Below, in pieces: positions 10,722 through 19,007 of a stretch of DNA of 24,009 nt. The notes below the pieces were generated by a model. It was not told the DNA's origin, did not search any database, and was given only the letters and a program-made list of their open reading frames with translations. Source of the stretch: Magnaporthiopsis rhizophila (Eukaryota > Ascomycota > Sordariomycetes > Magnaporthales > Magnaporthaceae); assembly GCA_003049465.1 (NCBI GenBank), contig PYSS01000237.1, forward strand, positions 1-24,009. Direction: 5' to 3'. Each line of letters begins with the position of its first letter. Within the stretch, counting starts at the first letter, position 1. Position numbers and translations under genes: made by a program.

Positions 10722-12384
10722 ATGAGTTCGGACGAGGTTAACAACAAGGCCGGTGTCAGCAAGAAGCAGTTCGAGGAACGGGATGGCGAGGCTAATCTCG
10801 TGGCCGACGGACACGGCGACACGGCGGCCCAGCTGATCGGGACGCAGGTCATTGAGGTGACCGAGGAAGATGTGAGTATCAGCCCAAAAGTAGCCCGGCC
10901 CGGCAGCTAACCTCGCATTCGTCTGCAACGTCCAGAACAGGCAAATCGTCCGCAAAACCGACAGGCGCATCCTCGCCATCCTCATCTGGGTCTACTTCCT
11001 CCAGATCCTCGACAAGTCCGTGCTCGGCTACGGCGCCATCTTCGGCCTGCGCACCGACACGGGCCTGACGGGCGACCAGTACTCCCTGGTCAGCTCCGTC
11101 TCGGCCATCGTGACGCTGGCTTGGCAGCCCTTCTCGTCGTGGCTGATCGTGCGGGTGCCGCACCGGATCCTCATGCCGTCGCTCGTCCTGGGCTGGGGCA
11201 CGGCCCAGGCCTGCATGGCGGCGACGCACAGCTACGCCGGCCTGATGGTGACGCGGGCGCTGCTGGGCCTGTTCGAGGCCGGCTGCATGCCGCTCTTCTC
11301 CGTCATCACGTCGCAGTGGTACCGGCGCGCCGAGCAGCCGCTGCGCGTGGCGCTCTGGTACGGCACCAACGGCCTCTCCACCATGTTCGCGGCGGCCGTG
11401 TCGTACGGCCTCGGCCACATCCAGGGCAGTCTGCACAGCTGGCAGGTCCTGTTCCTGTTCGTCGGCCTCATGACGGTCGCCACCGCGCCGCTGGCCTACT
11501 ACGTGCTCGACAACGACATCGCCTCGGCCCGGTTCCTGACGGAGCGCGAGAAGCTCATGGCGCTCGAGCGCCTGCGCGCCAACCAGACGGGCGCCGGCAG
11601 CCGCGAGTTCAAGTTGCCGCACGTCTGGGAGGCGCTGCTCGAGCCCAAGACGTGGCTGTTCGTCGGCATCTCGCTGTGCATCAACGTCGTCGCCACCGTC
11701 ACCAACACCTTTGGCCCCATCGTCATCTCCGGCTTCGGCTTCGACAGCTCCCGCGCCAGCCTGCTTAACATCCCCTTCGGCGTCGTCCAGGTCATCGTCA
11801 TCATGTCGTCCAGCTGGCTCGCCCACCGCTTCAGCATCAAGTCCGTCTTCCTGGCCGTCATCATGTTCCCCGTCCTGGCCGGCAGCATCATGCTGTACGT
11901 CATGGGCCGCAAGGACGTCGCGCCCCTGCTGGTCGCCTACTACATGCTCGCCTTCGTTTTCGGCGGCAACCCGCTGCTCGCCTCGTGGATGATCGCCAAC
12001 ACGGCCGGCCAGACCAAGAAGTCGGTCATCATGTCGCTGTTCAACGCCGGCAGCGCCGCCGGCCAGATGATCGGCCCGCTCATGTTCAACGCCGTCGACG
12101 CCCCCTACTACCACCCGGGCCTGAGGGGCGTCATGGGCGTGTCCTGCGCCCTCGTCGCCGTCATCGGCCTGACCACGCTCGACCTCGTCTACCTCAACCG
12201 TCAGCAGGGCAACAGGCGCGTGCAGAACGGAAAGCCCAGAGACATCACCGACATGTCCATGCAGCGCAGCTTCGCCGGCGTCAGCGCCGAAGACGGCAGC
12301 GACGGCGGCGCCGTGAGGCTGGGCGAGAACGCCTTCCTCGACCTGACGGACAGACAGAACGACGAGTTTGTGTATGTTTACTAG
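10722..12384 (+). CDS. MFS permease, Dal5/allantoate permease-like (anion:cation symporter family), two exons
   Basis: Inferred CDS: join(10722..10871, 10936..12384), 532 residues. The 64-nt intron starts GTGAGT, has a GCTAAC branch-like site and ends CCAG; splicing joins TEED to NRQIVRKTDRRIL. The N-terminal 50 or so residues are hydrophilic and cytosolic. Two blocks of hydrophobic segments follow, consistent with 12 transmembrane helices, starting with ILAILIWVYFLQILDKSVL. Family-type features are the ILDKSVLGYGAIFGL segment, RALLGLFEAGCMP, and SQWYRRAEQPLRVALWYGTNG. The tail DLTDRQNDEFVYVY is the usual ending of this group. Members import allantoate, ureidosuccinate, nicotinate, pantothenate and other organic anions across the plasma membrane. 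The actual substrate here is unknown. The gene ends 206 nt from the convergent NLR gene. Confidence 0.9.
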
Positions 12385-12590
12385 GGGAGACGGGACATGT
12401 GTGAGGCGGGGAGGGGGCCGGATAAAGCCATTGCTGGGGATGGATGACGAGATAATTGGATAGGCGCCAATGTGGCCAACTGATCGCATAATATGTATAC
12501 TCTATCAGTGGATTGTTTGTGTCCAGTCGTGGCCGTTCTCCTCATCCGATGCTGGCCACCTCCCACGACGGCTTCCCTTTCCCCCGCTCA

Positions 12591-13541
12591 CTAAATAAGC
12601 TCCGGGATCCCGCTCCGGCCCCGCGCCACGGCAAGATCGATGGCCGTCCTCATCTCGCCGTCCTCGAGGCGCGGGTCCAGTCCGAGGTCCGGGAGCTTCT
12701 TGAACGCGCGCTCGATGTTGTAGACCTGGACTACTTTGTCGCCGTAGTCATTGTTGTTGGGGCAGATGCGCCGCTCGGCCAGCAGGTGCAGCATGCCCTG
12801 CCCGGCGTGGTTGACGGGCCGCAGGTCGGCGCCGAGCCCGGCCAGCAGCTCGATGCCGGGCCCGTATCCGACATCGTGCGCCTTGGCGCCTTGGCTGTCG
12901 GCCGCGCGGACGACCCCAGGGCCGCTGCGCTCGACGAGGGTCGCAAAGGCGGTCTTGTGGGCGTCGCCCATGGCGCGGTGCGAGACGGTGCTGAACCAGT
13001 GCAGCGCCGTCCTGCCGCCGTCGCCGGTGAGCAGCGGGTCGGCGCCGCGATCGAGGAGGGCGTGCACGGCGGTCACGTCCACGGTCGATAGGATCTTGTC
13101 CCTGTCATAACTGAGTGCGTCGTCCAGCTCATCGGGATCTACCACGGGAGCACAGGCCGAAATCAGGAGTGGCCGGTTCTGCGGGCCGTCTTGGAGATTC
13201 ACGTCGATCTTGGGCGAATCGAAGAGGGGCATGCCGGCGGAACGCTCCTCGATGATAGAATGGATGATGGAGGAGTCTTCGCCATACCGAGCCGTTGGGT
13301 CCGCGCCGTGTTCGAGCAGGAGCTTGGTGATGTCTCGCTTTCGAACCTTGGCCCCACTCCGGAAAAGATAAAAGTTGGTTGTGTGCCATGGACTCCGCGA
13401 GGCCTCGTGAAGACAATATATTTGACGGAAAGAAGGGAGGTAGTCTGGATCGCACCCCTCTTCCAGCAGCACCTTGACGGCTTCTGTGTCCGCCCGCTCT
13501 ATCGCGTCCAGCAAGACGGAATCCCGCACCGGAACAGGCAT
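12591..13541 (-). CDS. C-terminal ankyrin segment of the disrupted NLR (316 codons)
   Basis: An open frame in the same phase as the previous segment, separated from it only by the TAA at 13608-13610 and about 22 codons of readable sequence (LEETSLDLA...KLLLEHG). It carries VKVLLEEGCDPDYLPSF, TKLLLEHGADPTARYGEDSS, VHALLDRGADPLLTGDGGRT and a final non-ankyrin tail ending in GRSGIPELI. Its stop at 12591 lies 206 nt from the permease stop on the other strand. An annotation pipeline might call it a separate ankyrin protein; continuity with the upstream frame argues it is the 3' end of the NLR. Confidence 0.55.
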   Translation of the reverse strand: MPVPVRDSVLLDAIERADTEAVKVLLEEGCDPDYLPSFRQIYCLHEASRSPWHTTNFYLFRSGAKVRKRDITKLLLEHGADPTARYGEDSSIIHSIIEERSAGMPLFDSPKIDVNLQDGPQNRPLLISACAPVVDPDELDDALSYDRDKILSTVDVTAVHALLDRGADPLLTGDGGRTALHWFSTVSHRAMGDAHKTAFATLVERSGPGVVRAADSQGAKAHDVGYGPGIELLAGLGADLRPVNHAGQGMLHLLAERRICPNNNDYGDKVVQVYNIERAFKKLPDLGLDPRLEDGEMRTAIDLAVARGRSGIPELI

Positions 13542-13607
13542 CCCATGCTCGAGCAGTAGCTTGATTGTTGTGGCATCTTGGGCCAGGTCAAGGCTTGTTT
13601 CCTCGAG

Positions 13608-15050
13608 TTAGCCCCGTGAGTCGAAGGGGGTCAAGACCCCATGGACATCGGCGCCGCGTTCCAAGAGCAGCCTGACTGTCTCCCCTGCGTAACTTATCCA
13701 TGCGCCGGAGCACGCGAGGGCTTTGTGTAGCAGGGTTCGGCCCTTGCTGTCTCGGGCTTCGATGTCGGCCCCGTGATCTAAAAGGTAACCGAGAGCATCC
13801 AGCCGCCAGAAATAGCGGCCCGAAGCGAGTTCGTGGAGCGCTGTCGAGGTACTGCACCTGGGACCATCCCAGGCCTCCGTACTTGCCTCGGAGGCGAGAC
13901 TGGAGCCGGTTTCGCTGGATTCGCTGTAGTCCTCGGGGTTGAACTTGGTATTGATATCAACTTTGATCGTCTCGGCGAGGGTCTTGATGACGTGGAGGCT
14001 GGGCAGCTCTCGATTGCAAGCGGATCCGAGCAGTGTGCTCCAACCCATAGCTTTCCGTATTGCGCGTCGCTCGCTCTCAAAAATGGCGATCTCGCTTGCG
14101 AAATGTCCGAGGAGCGTCGTGTTCCCTTTTGCCACAAGCTCTGCGAAAATGTTGGCATCTTTCTGCTTGTCGAGAAAGAGCCCGCCTCGGACGCGAGCAT
14201 ATTCTTTTATGACGTCGTATTCGCCTCCTTCGATGGTTTCGTCTACCATCGCATCCAGTTCTCTTTGCCGCGGTTCGTATTTGTCAATGGGTTTTGCATC
14301 TCCCTGGGCTTGGAGCAGCGCCTTTGCTAGATCTTCCACTCTCGTCGGGTCGGTGGCAGTCTCGAAAGCGGCCGTGTGTGTGTTGCCCGAAGGCGAAACC
14401 CCTCGCGCAGCCAGGGCCCTGACCATCACCCAGTTCTCCGCCTCCAGGGCCAGGTCCATCGGTGCCAGAACCCGTCCATTCCTTCTCTGGAAAGTAGCAT
14501 GCAGGTCTGCCCCTGAATCTGCGAGGAGCTCGACAATGTCAACGGTGCGTGGGAATGGGTGGACGGGGATGTGTCGGCTGTCTCGTTCGAGGCTTGATCT
14601 CTGAGGCTCGTGGAGCCTTCGCCCCGCGTCCCCCGCCCAGCGCTGTCGTCTTGCCTGTAGCTCCTCCGCCGGCCTCGGAGGGAAGGGCCTCGAATCATTT
14701 ACATCTTCCGGATGATCAGTCGCAAGCGCGGGATGCAAGCCAACTGTCGTGTGAAGGGGGCAAAGTCTGCGGCTGGTGAGGATGGAGGGGTCGGCTCCGA
14801 TCGAGGGAAGATACCAAACGCCCTCAGCGTCGTCGACAGAGCAAGCATATTGCAGAGGGGTGTATCCCCAGCCCTCGCGGTTGTCTCGGAGGTTCAGGTG
14901 CCGTTCAAGCACGCCGTGACTCTTGTACCAAGACGAGAGGAGCAATACAGCATTAGATCGGCCTAGTCGTGCGGCGTAGTGTAGCGGGGACAAACCCTCC
15001 TGAGTTAACACGTCAGGGCTGGCGCCCCTGGCGAGCAGCGGCTTGACCAT
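13608..15050 (-). CDS. ankyrin-repeat segment 3 of the disrupted NLR (480 codons)
   Basis: An open frame starting in MVKPLLARGASPDVLTQEG and closing at the TAA at 13608-13610. It contains ankyrin units near the start (LSPLHYAARLGRSNAVLLL, YTPLQYACSVDDAEGVWYL) and near the end (TALHELASG, LLDHGADIEARDSKGRTLLH, VRLLLERGADVHGV). A less repetitive, helix-rich section lies between. The same frame continues without a shift beyond the stop into the next segment, so this end is due to a nonsense change only. Confidence 0.55.
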   Translation of the reverse strand: MVKPLLARGASPDVLTQEGLSPLHYAARLGRSNAVLLLSSWYKSHGVLERHLNLRDNREGWGYTPLQYACSVDDAEGVWYLPSIGADPSILTSRRLCPLHTTVGLHPALATDHPEDVNDSRPFPPRPAEELQARRQRWAGDAGRRLHEPQRSSLERDSRHIPVHPFPRTVDIVELLADSGADLHATFQRRNGRVLAPMDLALEAENWVMVRALAARGVSPSGNTHTAAFETATDPTRVEDLAKALLQAQGDAKPIDKYEPRQRELDAMVDETIEGGEYDVIKEYARVRGGLFLDKQKDANIFAELVAKGNTTLLGHFASEIAIFESERRAIRKAMGWSTLLGSACNRELPSLHVIKTLAETIKVDINTKFNPEDYSESSETGSSLASEASTEAWDGPRCSTSTALHELASGRYFWRLDALGYLLDHGADIEARDSKGRTLLHKALACSGAWISYAGETVRLLLERGADVHGVLTPFDSRG

Positions 15051-15940
15051 GAGATCCGTCGATGCTGGCGGCTACGTGCAGCGGGGTTTCGCCTTGTGCG
15101 TCGGGGTCGGAGACCGAAAGTCCGGCGAACCGGGGAGATCTGAGAATGTAATCGAGGCTTTTAGAGCTTTTCGCCAGATGGAGAACTGTCGCACCGCTAG
15201 CGTTCTTGGCTTTGGGGTCGAGTCCAACCTTGACGAGGGCTTCGATGCTCTCGTCGGCCTCGATCCCCCCCGTCGGGCTTGAGCTCTGGATTCCATGGAA
15301 TGCAGCTGGAGGAGATAAGGTTGTGGATAAGAGTGTTGCCGTCCGCATCAGGCGCCAACGGGTCTACCCCAAGGGATACCAGGAATTTTATCCAGTCCGG
15401 CGACACCTGCATCAAGGAATAAAAAAGCGTAGAACCGGAATGTGTGCGCACAGCAGGGTCGGCGCCTAGACGTATGTACTCCTCGACCATCGGGATCTCC
15501 ACGTCCCACCTTCCGAGGACCCAATGTAGAATAGTTTCGCCTTGTTTGTCGGTCGAGTTGATATCCCAGCCCTTCATCAATCATGGCCTTGATGAATGGC
15601 GCGTCTTTTGTGATGCGCCACGAAGATACATACTTCTTGAGCGAAAGATTCTTGATGTCCGCCCAAGCACGAACGAGCTTCCTGAGGAAAGCGATACCCG
15701 CTGGGTTCGCATAGGCCGAGAGGTTGCCTACAAACAAGTCCAGGACTGTGCAATGACGATCGGCAACGGCCCTGACATCGGCTCCAAGGTCGACCAACTT
15801 TTCCAGTGCCGCTACGTCCGGGTTTTCTGTGGCCCTCGAGCTGGAGAGGAGTTCAAGTAGAGGAGATCTCCCATCCTCATTTTTGGCCTCCAGGTCGGCG
15901 CCGTTCCGTGCAAGGGAGCCGAGCGCGCCAACCGAGGATT
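15013..15940 (-). pseudogene. ankyrin-repeat segment 2, three short frames
   Basis: Here the ankyrin array passes through three frames in under 1 kb. The first (about 15940-15572) includes VGALGSLARNGADLEAKNED and KLVDLGADVRAVADRH. The second (15571-15270) includes GWDINSTDKQGETILHWVLG and EEYIRLGADPAVRTHSGSTL. The third (15267-15057) includes GLDPKAKNASGATVLHLAKS and DAQGETPLHVAAS. The junctions lie at the C-runs 15570-15572 (three C), 15265-15271 (seven C) and 15056-15057 (two C) on the plus strand. The seven-C run is a classic slippage or miscall site. Confidence 0.6.
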
Positions 15941-16818
15941 CCCCAATCCAAATGAAGAGGCGTGTCGCCTTTATTGGTTCTCGAGTTCGGGTCGGCGCCA
16001 GCTTCCAGGAGAAGATCGACCATGTATTGCGGTTGCTGGTGGTCGGAAGACTGCTGCCGGCACACGCGGGCAGCGCAATGTAGGGGGGTCACTCCCGACC
16101 GGAAACGATCGTCCATAGCAGCGTCAATGTGCGCGCCATTCTCCAGAAGGAGCTCTAAAATCTGCCGCGAGACATCCCTGCGTTCCGCCGAGTAGGGCAC
16201 GGGTCCCCTATCGTAGCCAGCGAAGACATGGAGAGCCGTGGCACCGCTGTCGCGATTGGGGAGCGTGAGCTCTGACGATATCTGGCCCACGGTCCCGTAG
16301 TGTTCGCATGTGCTGCGTCGGTTGACATCGATTCCGTATTTGAGAAGCACCTTGATGGAATCCAGGTCGAGACACCATATCGCCCTAACCAGTGCGTTCT
16401 GGCCATCCATGTAGCTGTTGACACTGACGAGGCCAGTTTTAAGCAGTGCTTCCGAATGGCGCGCGTCTCTGACGTTATGGAAGCACAGGTCGGCGTCTGC
16501 CTTTGTGGTATATGGCAGAAATACGTCGAGCAATTCCGCGTTATTGTTTCTGCAGGCCAAGCTGAGAGGTGTCTCGCGAGCGCTGGGCGTGCCGTACTCC
16601 CTGTCCAACGTGGAGTCCTTCGTCCGCGCAGTCAACGGGCTGGCGCTGGCGTCCAGAAGAAGCCTCGCTTCACTTGCCCTATTGTTCTGGCAAGCATAGT
16701 GCAGTACCGAATAGCCAGCATAGTCGACGGCTGTGGCATCGGCGCCATGCTCGAGAAGAACACCGACGGCCTCAATGCGACCCTCCTGCCCGGCATATGA
16801 TAGTGCCGTCCGCTCCAT
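15877..16818 (-). CDS. ankyrin-repeat segment 1 of the disrupted NLR
   Basis: An open frame of 313 codons that starts by chance right after the TAG at 16819-16821. It holds ankyrin units such as MERTALSYAGQEGRIEAVG, YSVLHYACQNNRASEARLLL, TPLSLACRNNNAELLDV, LLENGAHIDAAM and GVTPLHCAARV. The last 20 or so residues, after DTPLHLDWG, are out of frame because of the frameshift in the CCCC run at 15941-15944. Upstream in the same frame, between about 16980 and the stop, the sequence reads ALWMTSTWKSLMHSTVTPLH, showing that the array began before this Met. It is best treated as an internal fragment, not a gene. Confidence 0.5.
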   Translation of the reverse strand: MERTALSYAGQEGRIEAVGVLLEHGADATAVDYAGYSVLHYACQNNRASEARLLLDASASPLTARTKDSTLDREYGTPSARETPLSLACRNNNAELLDVFLPYTTKADADLCFHNVRDARHSEALLKTGLVSVNSYMDGQNALVRAIWCLDLDSIKVLLKYGIDVNRRSTCEHYGTVGQISSELTLPNRDSGATALHVFAGYDRGPVPYSAERRDVSRQILELLLENGAHIDAAMDDRFRSGVTPLHCAARVCRQQSSDHQQPQYMVDLLLEAGADPNSRTNKGDTPLHLDWGILGWRARLPCTERRRPGGQK

Positions 16819-16924
16819 CTAATCGTGGGTATCCACCAGATCATCTCCCATGCTCACGGCAAGGTGCCGAATGCAGTATCCGGGCCACCCGCTGTAAGCA
16901 GCGAGATGGAGAGGAGTGACAGTG

Positions 16925-18625
16925 CTATGCATGAGGCTCTTCCACGTGCTTGTCATCCACAGAGCGAATGCGGGCGCTCCCGCGATAAAAATAACTGTCG
17001 ATCGCGGAAAATATCGTGTCCACGGGCCCCGCTTCCGAGTTCTCCAGATGGTGGATGAGATTGGAAAGAGCGTAGTCGATCAGTGGATGGCTGACTCTAT
17101 CCTCAATGGCTTGCCGACGTTTAGGTAACTCGTCCCACGCGAACCTTCGTAGTCCTATCCAATTCGCACTGCTACCCTTCTCCCCGTCCTGACTGTCTGT
17201 CCTGAGCAAGGGGCACCCGCTCATGTACTCTAGCAATACTGCCGCCAGCATGGCATTCGCCGCACTGGCATCGAGAACGGGGAAGGCGCCCGCGACACTC
17301 GCCCTCTCGGAATCGTTAAGGAATTCGGTGAAGGAATGATGGATGGCGCTCACGCTCTCGTCCTTGAGCACCTCGAGCAATTGGCCGCAGCTGGCGCGCG
17401 CCGTCTCTTTGCCTCGGCCTAGGTCGAGGCCGGGTGTCATGTGGGCGACTAGGCTGCCGAGCTCAATCAGGCGTAAAGGACGAGTGGAGTGCGTGACACA
17501 TGACAGGATGCGGACCTGCTGTTCCGTCGATACGCCGCTCCGGCGAGCGTTGTCGCGCAGCATGCCCTCGTAAAGCTCCCGCAGGCTTCGTGGCAGAGCC
17601 TCAAGACTGTCAGGGAGCGTGGCTTCGGTGATGCGGCCGTCGCGTAGGCCCTCCGTCAGGTTGTCGGTAGTGAGGCGTCCGTGCAGGAACAGGCCTTGAG
17701 CGCGATCACAAATAGTATTTTTGGTGAGCTCCTCGACTTTGGGGCAGAGGCGTGGAGACAACGCCGAAAGTCTGGCTTCGACATAACGGGCGACGTCGGG
17801 GCACAGGAGCATTGGATCGAGCTTTAGGCGCAAGACCTCCGGGCTGCGCAAAACTTCCTCGATCTTTTGCACGGGTCGGCTGGTGAGGAGGACTTTGACG
17901 CTGGCAGGCCTGGTGGTGCCAAGCCCGGCAAGGTGGGCGATAAAGCCAGAGCATTGGTCGTCCATCTCGTCCAGAGCATCGGCAACGCAGAAAATGCTGT
18001 CCATGTGCCGCACGGCTGTCACGAGCGCATCCCATAGAGCGGTCATCTCGGTGCCATCAACGCCGGTGGTTTGCGCCAGAAGGTCGACCGCCGAAAAGAG
18101 GATCTGGCTGTGTGGTAGGAGCTGAGAGGTGTAGTCACGTACTAGGTACTTGGCGTTGTGGTTCTTCCCGACGATCTGGCGAAAAAAGAAGAAGAGCACG
18201 GGAGTGTCTGGGTACGATTCTTGTAGCTGACGGATGGTGCTGGCGGCGAAGACGGACTGGCCACTGCCTGCGACTCCCCGGACGTGAAGACAGCCTCTGG
18301 GAATGTCGGGAGGACCACTGGCATCGCCAAGTGGCGCTGGTAGTTGAGAGGCGATCCATTTGCGGAAATCAGGCGACTCACGGATGCAGTCGCCGGTACC
18401 GTGCACGTAAGAGTGCAGGTGCTTCATGAACTCGCCTCCAGGCGAGAGATAGTCGGTGGGCTGGAGCCATTGTTGGAGCTCCCTCATGCGCATTTGCATC
18501 GAGGCTTTGGGCTGGGGCGCCGGGGCTGGCAAGGTGTCGCGGGCGACAATCTGGTACTCGACAGGGTCGGTGTCGATGTCTGCCGATGACTCCATGGCTA
18601 GAGGACTGGGAGCGAAGCCAGCCAT
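16925..18625 (-). CDS. NACHT NTPase portion of the NLR gene (566 codons)
   Basis: This is the intact 5' open frame of the NLR gene. Residues 1-90 form a short N-terminal region with the LQPTDYLSPGGEFMKHLHSY segment I recall from fungal NACHT-ankyrin proteins, but no HET, patatin or kinase-like effector domain. The P-loop lies at 117-124 and reads GVAGSGQS, with Gln123 where the ATP-binding lysine is expected. Walker B is IFCVADALDE at 211-220, and a sensor-like LLTSRP follows with Arg at 250. A helical, winged-helix-like region follows (LRELYEGML, VRILSCVTHSTRPLRLIEL, IHHSFTEFL). The frame closes at 16925 because of the first frameshift; the last 12 or so codons are off the ancestral frame. 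As drawn it would give a NACHT protein without ankyrin repeats. Confidence 0.65.
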   Translation of the reverse strand: MAGFAPSPLAMESSADIDTDPVEYQIVARDTLPAPAPQPKASMQMRMRELQQWLQPTDYLSPGGEFMKHLHSYVHGTGDCIRESPDFRKWIASQLPAPLGDASGPPDIPRGCLHVRGVAGSGQSVFAASTIRQLQESYPDTPVLFFFFRQIVGKNHNAKYLVRDYTSQLLPHSQILFSAVDLLAQTTGVDGTEMTALWDALVTAVRHMDSIFCVADALDEMDDQCSGFIAHLAGLGTTRPASVKVLLTSRPVQKIEEVLRSPEVLRLKLDPMLLCPDVARYVEARLSALSPRLCPKVEELTKNTICDRAQGLFLHGRLTTDNLTEGLRDGRITEATLPDSLEALPRSLRELYEGMLRDNARRSGVSTEQQVRILSCVTHSTRPLRLIELGSLVAHMTPGLDLGRGKETARASCGQLLEVLKDESVSAIHHSFTEFLNDSERASVAGAFPVLDASAANAMLAAVLLEYMSGCPLLRTDSQDGEKGSSANWIGLRRFAWDELPKRRQAIEDRVSHPLIDYALSNLIHHLENSEAGPVDTIFSAIDSYFYRGSARIRSVDDKHVEEPHA

Positions 18626-19007
18626 GGTGTAATCTCAACTGGAGGAGTCCATGAGGTACTGGCGAGAAGGTTGTCAGGAATCTGGGAGGCGGCAGACTGG
18701 CGAAGCGATAAATAAAGGGCGGGAAACTGCACCTGGCCGTCGGCGACAGGTGGTCGTTGGTGCTGGAATTGAGTCACTCAGCGGAAGGACCATGCATTCT
18801 TCCTGCACAAGACGGACGTTGGTGACCACACCTCCACTTTCCAAGCCAAGTCTCATCCCACGGGTGACGTAGGGCTCAGAGGGCCAAAGACATCGGGTGC
18901 GTCATTCGACGACCGACCACCTAAACAGCTTTTTCTTGGGAAATCTCTACATGGTATGCGAATCCGATGCAGATGCAAAAACAGGCAGCAGAGCATGGCA
19001 GGCATTG
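18626..19007. other. intergenic region upstream of the NLR gene
   Basis: About 380 nt between the NLR start and the stop of the YwbE-domain gene, both read on the minus strand. It should contain the NLR promoter and the 3' end of the upstream gene. No clear TATA box, repeat or RNA gene is visible. Confidence 0.4.

Larger units (their letters stand above)
12591..18625 (-). pseudogene. NACHT-ankyrin NLR-type gene, disrupted (about 2000 codons)
   Basis: Read from 18625 down to 12591, this is one STAND/NLR-type gene with a NACHT NTPase followed by a long ankyrin array. Fungal NLRs act as cytosolic sensors in non-self recognition or incompatibility. The frame is broken by five frameshifts, near 16980, 15942, 15571, 15268 and 15056. 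Each is resolved by removing one G from a G-run on the coding strand, and the protein then continues smoothly through ankyrin units. Two in-frame stops remain: TAG at 16819-16821 before MERTALSYA, and TAA at 13608-13610 before LEETSLDLA. About 15 or more ankyrin-like units carry TPLHxAA and LLLExGAD signatures. No introns are needed. Either the gene is a recent pseudogene or the assembly is faulty at the indels. The start at 18625 is the first Met; Met at 18595 is possible. Confidence 0.8.

Noticed and set aside
11020..12384. Permease start at the internal ATG 11020
   Set aside because: This would remove the first transmembrane helix and the LDKSVL motif; the spliced start at 10722 restores both.
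10879..12489. 536-codon open frame on the minus strand opposite the permease
   Set aside because: It mirrors the permease codon by codon. High GC at third positions removes antisense stops, giving a repetitive Asp/Gly/His/Arg-rich product with no domain.
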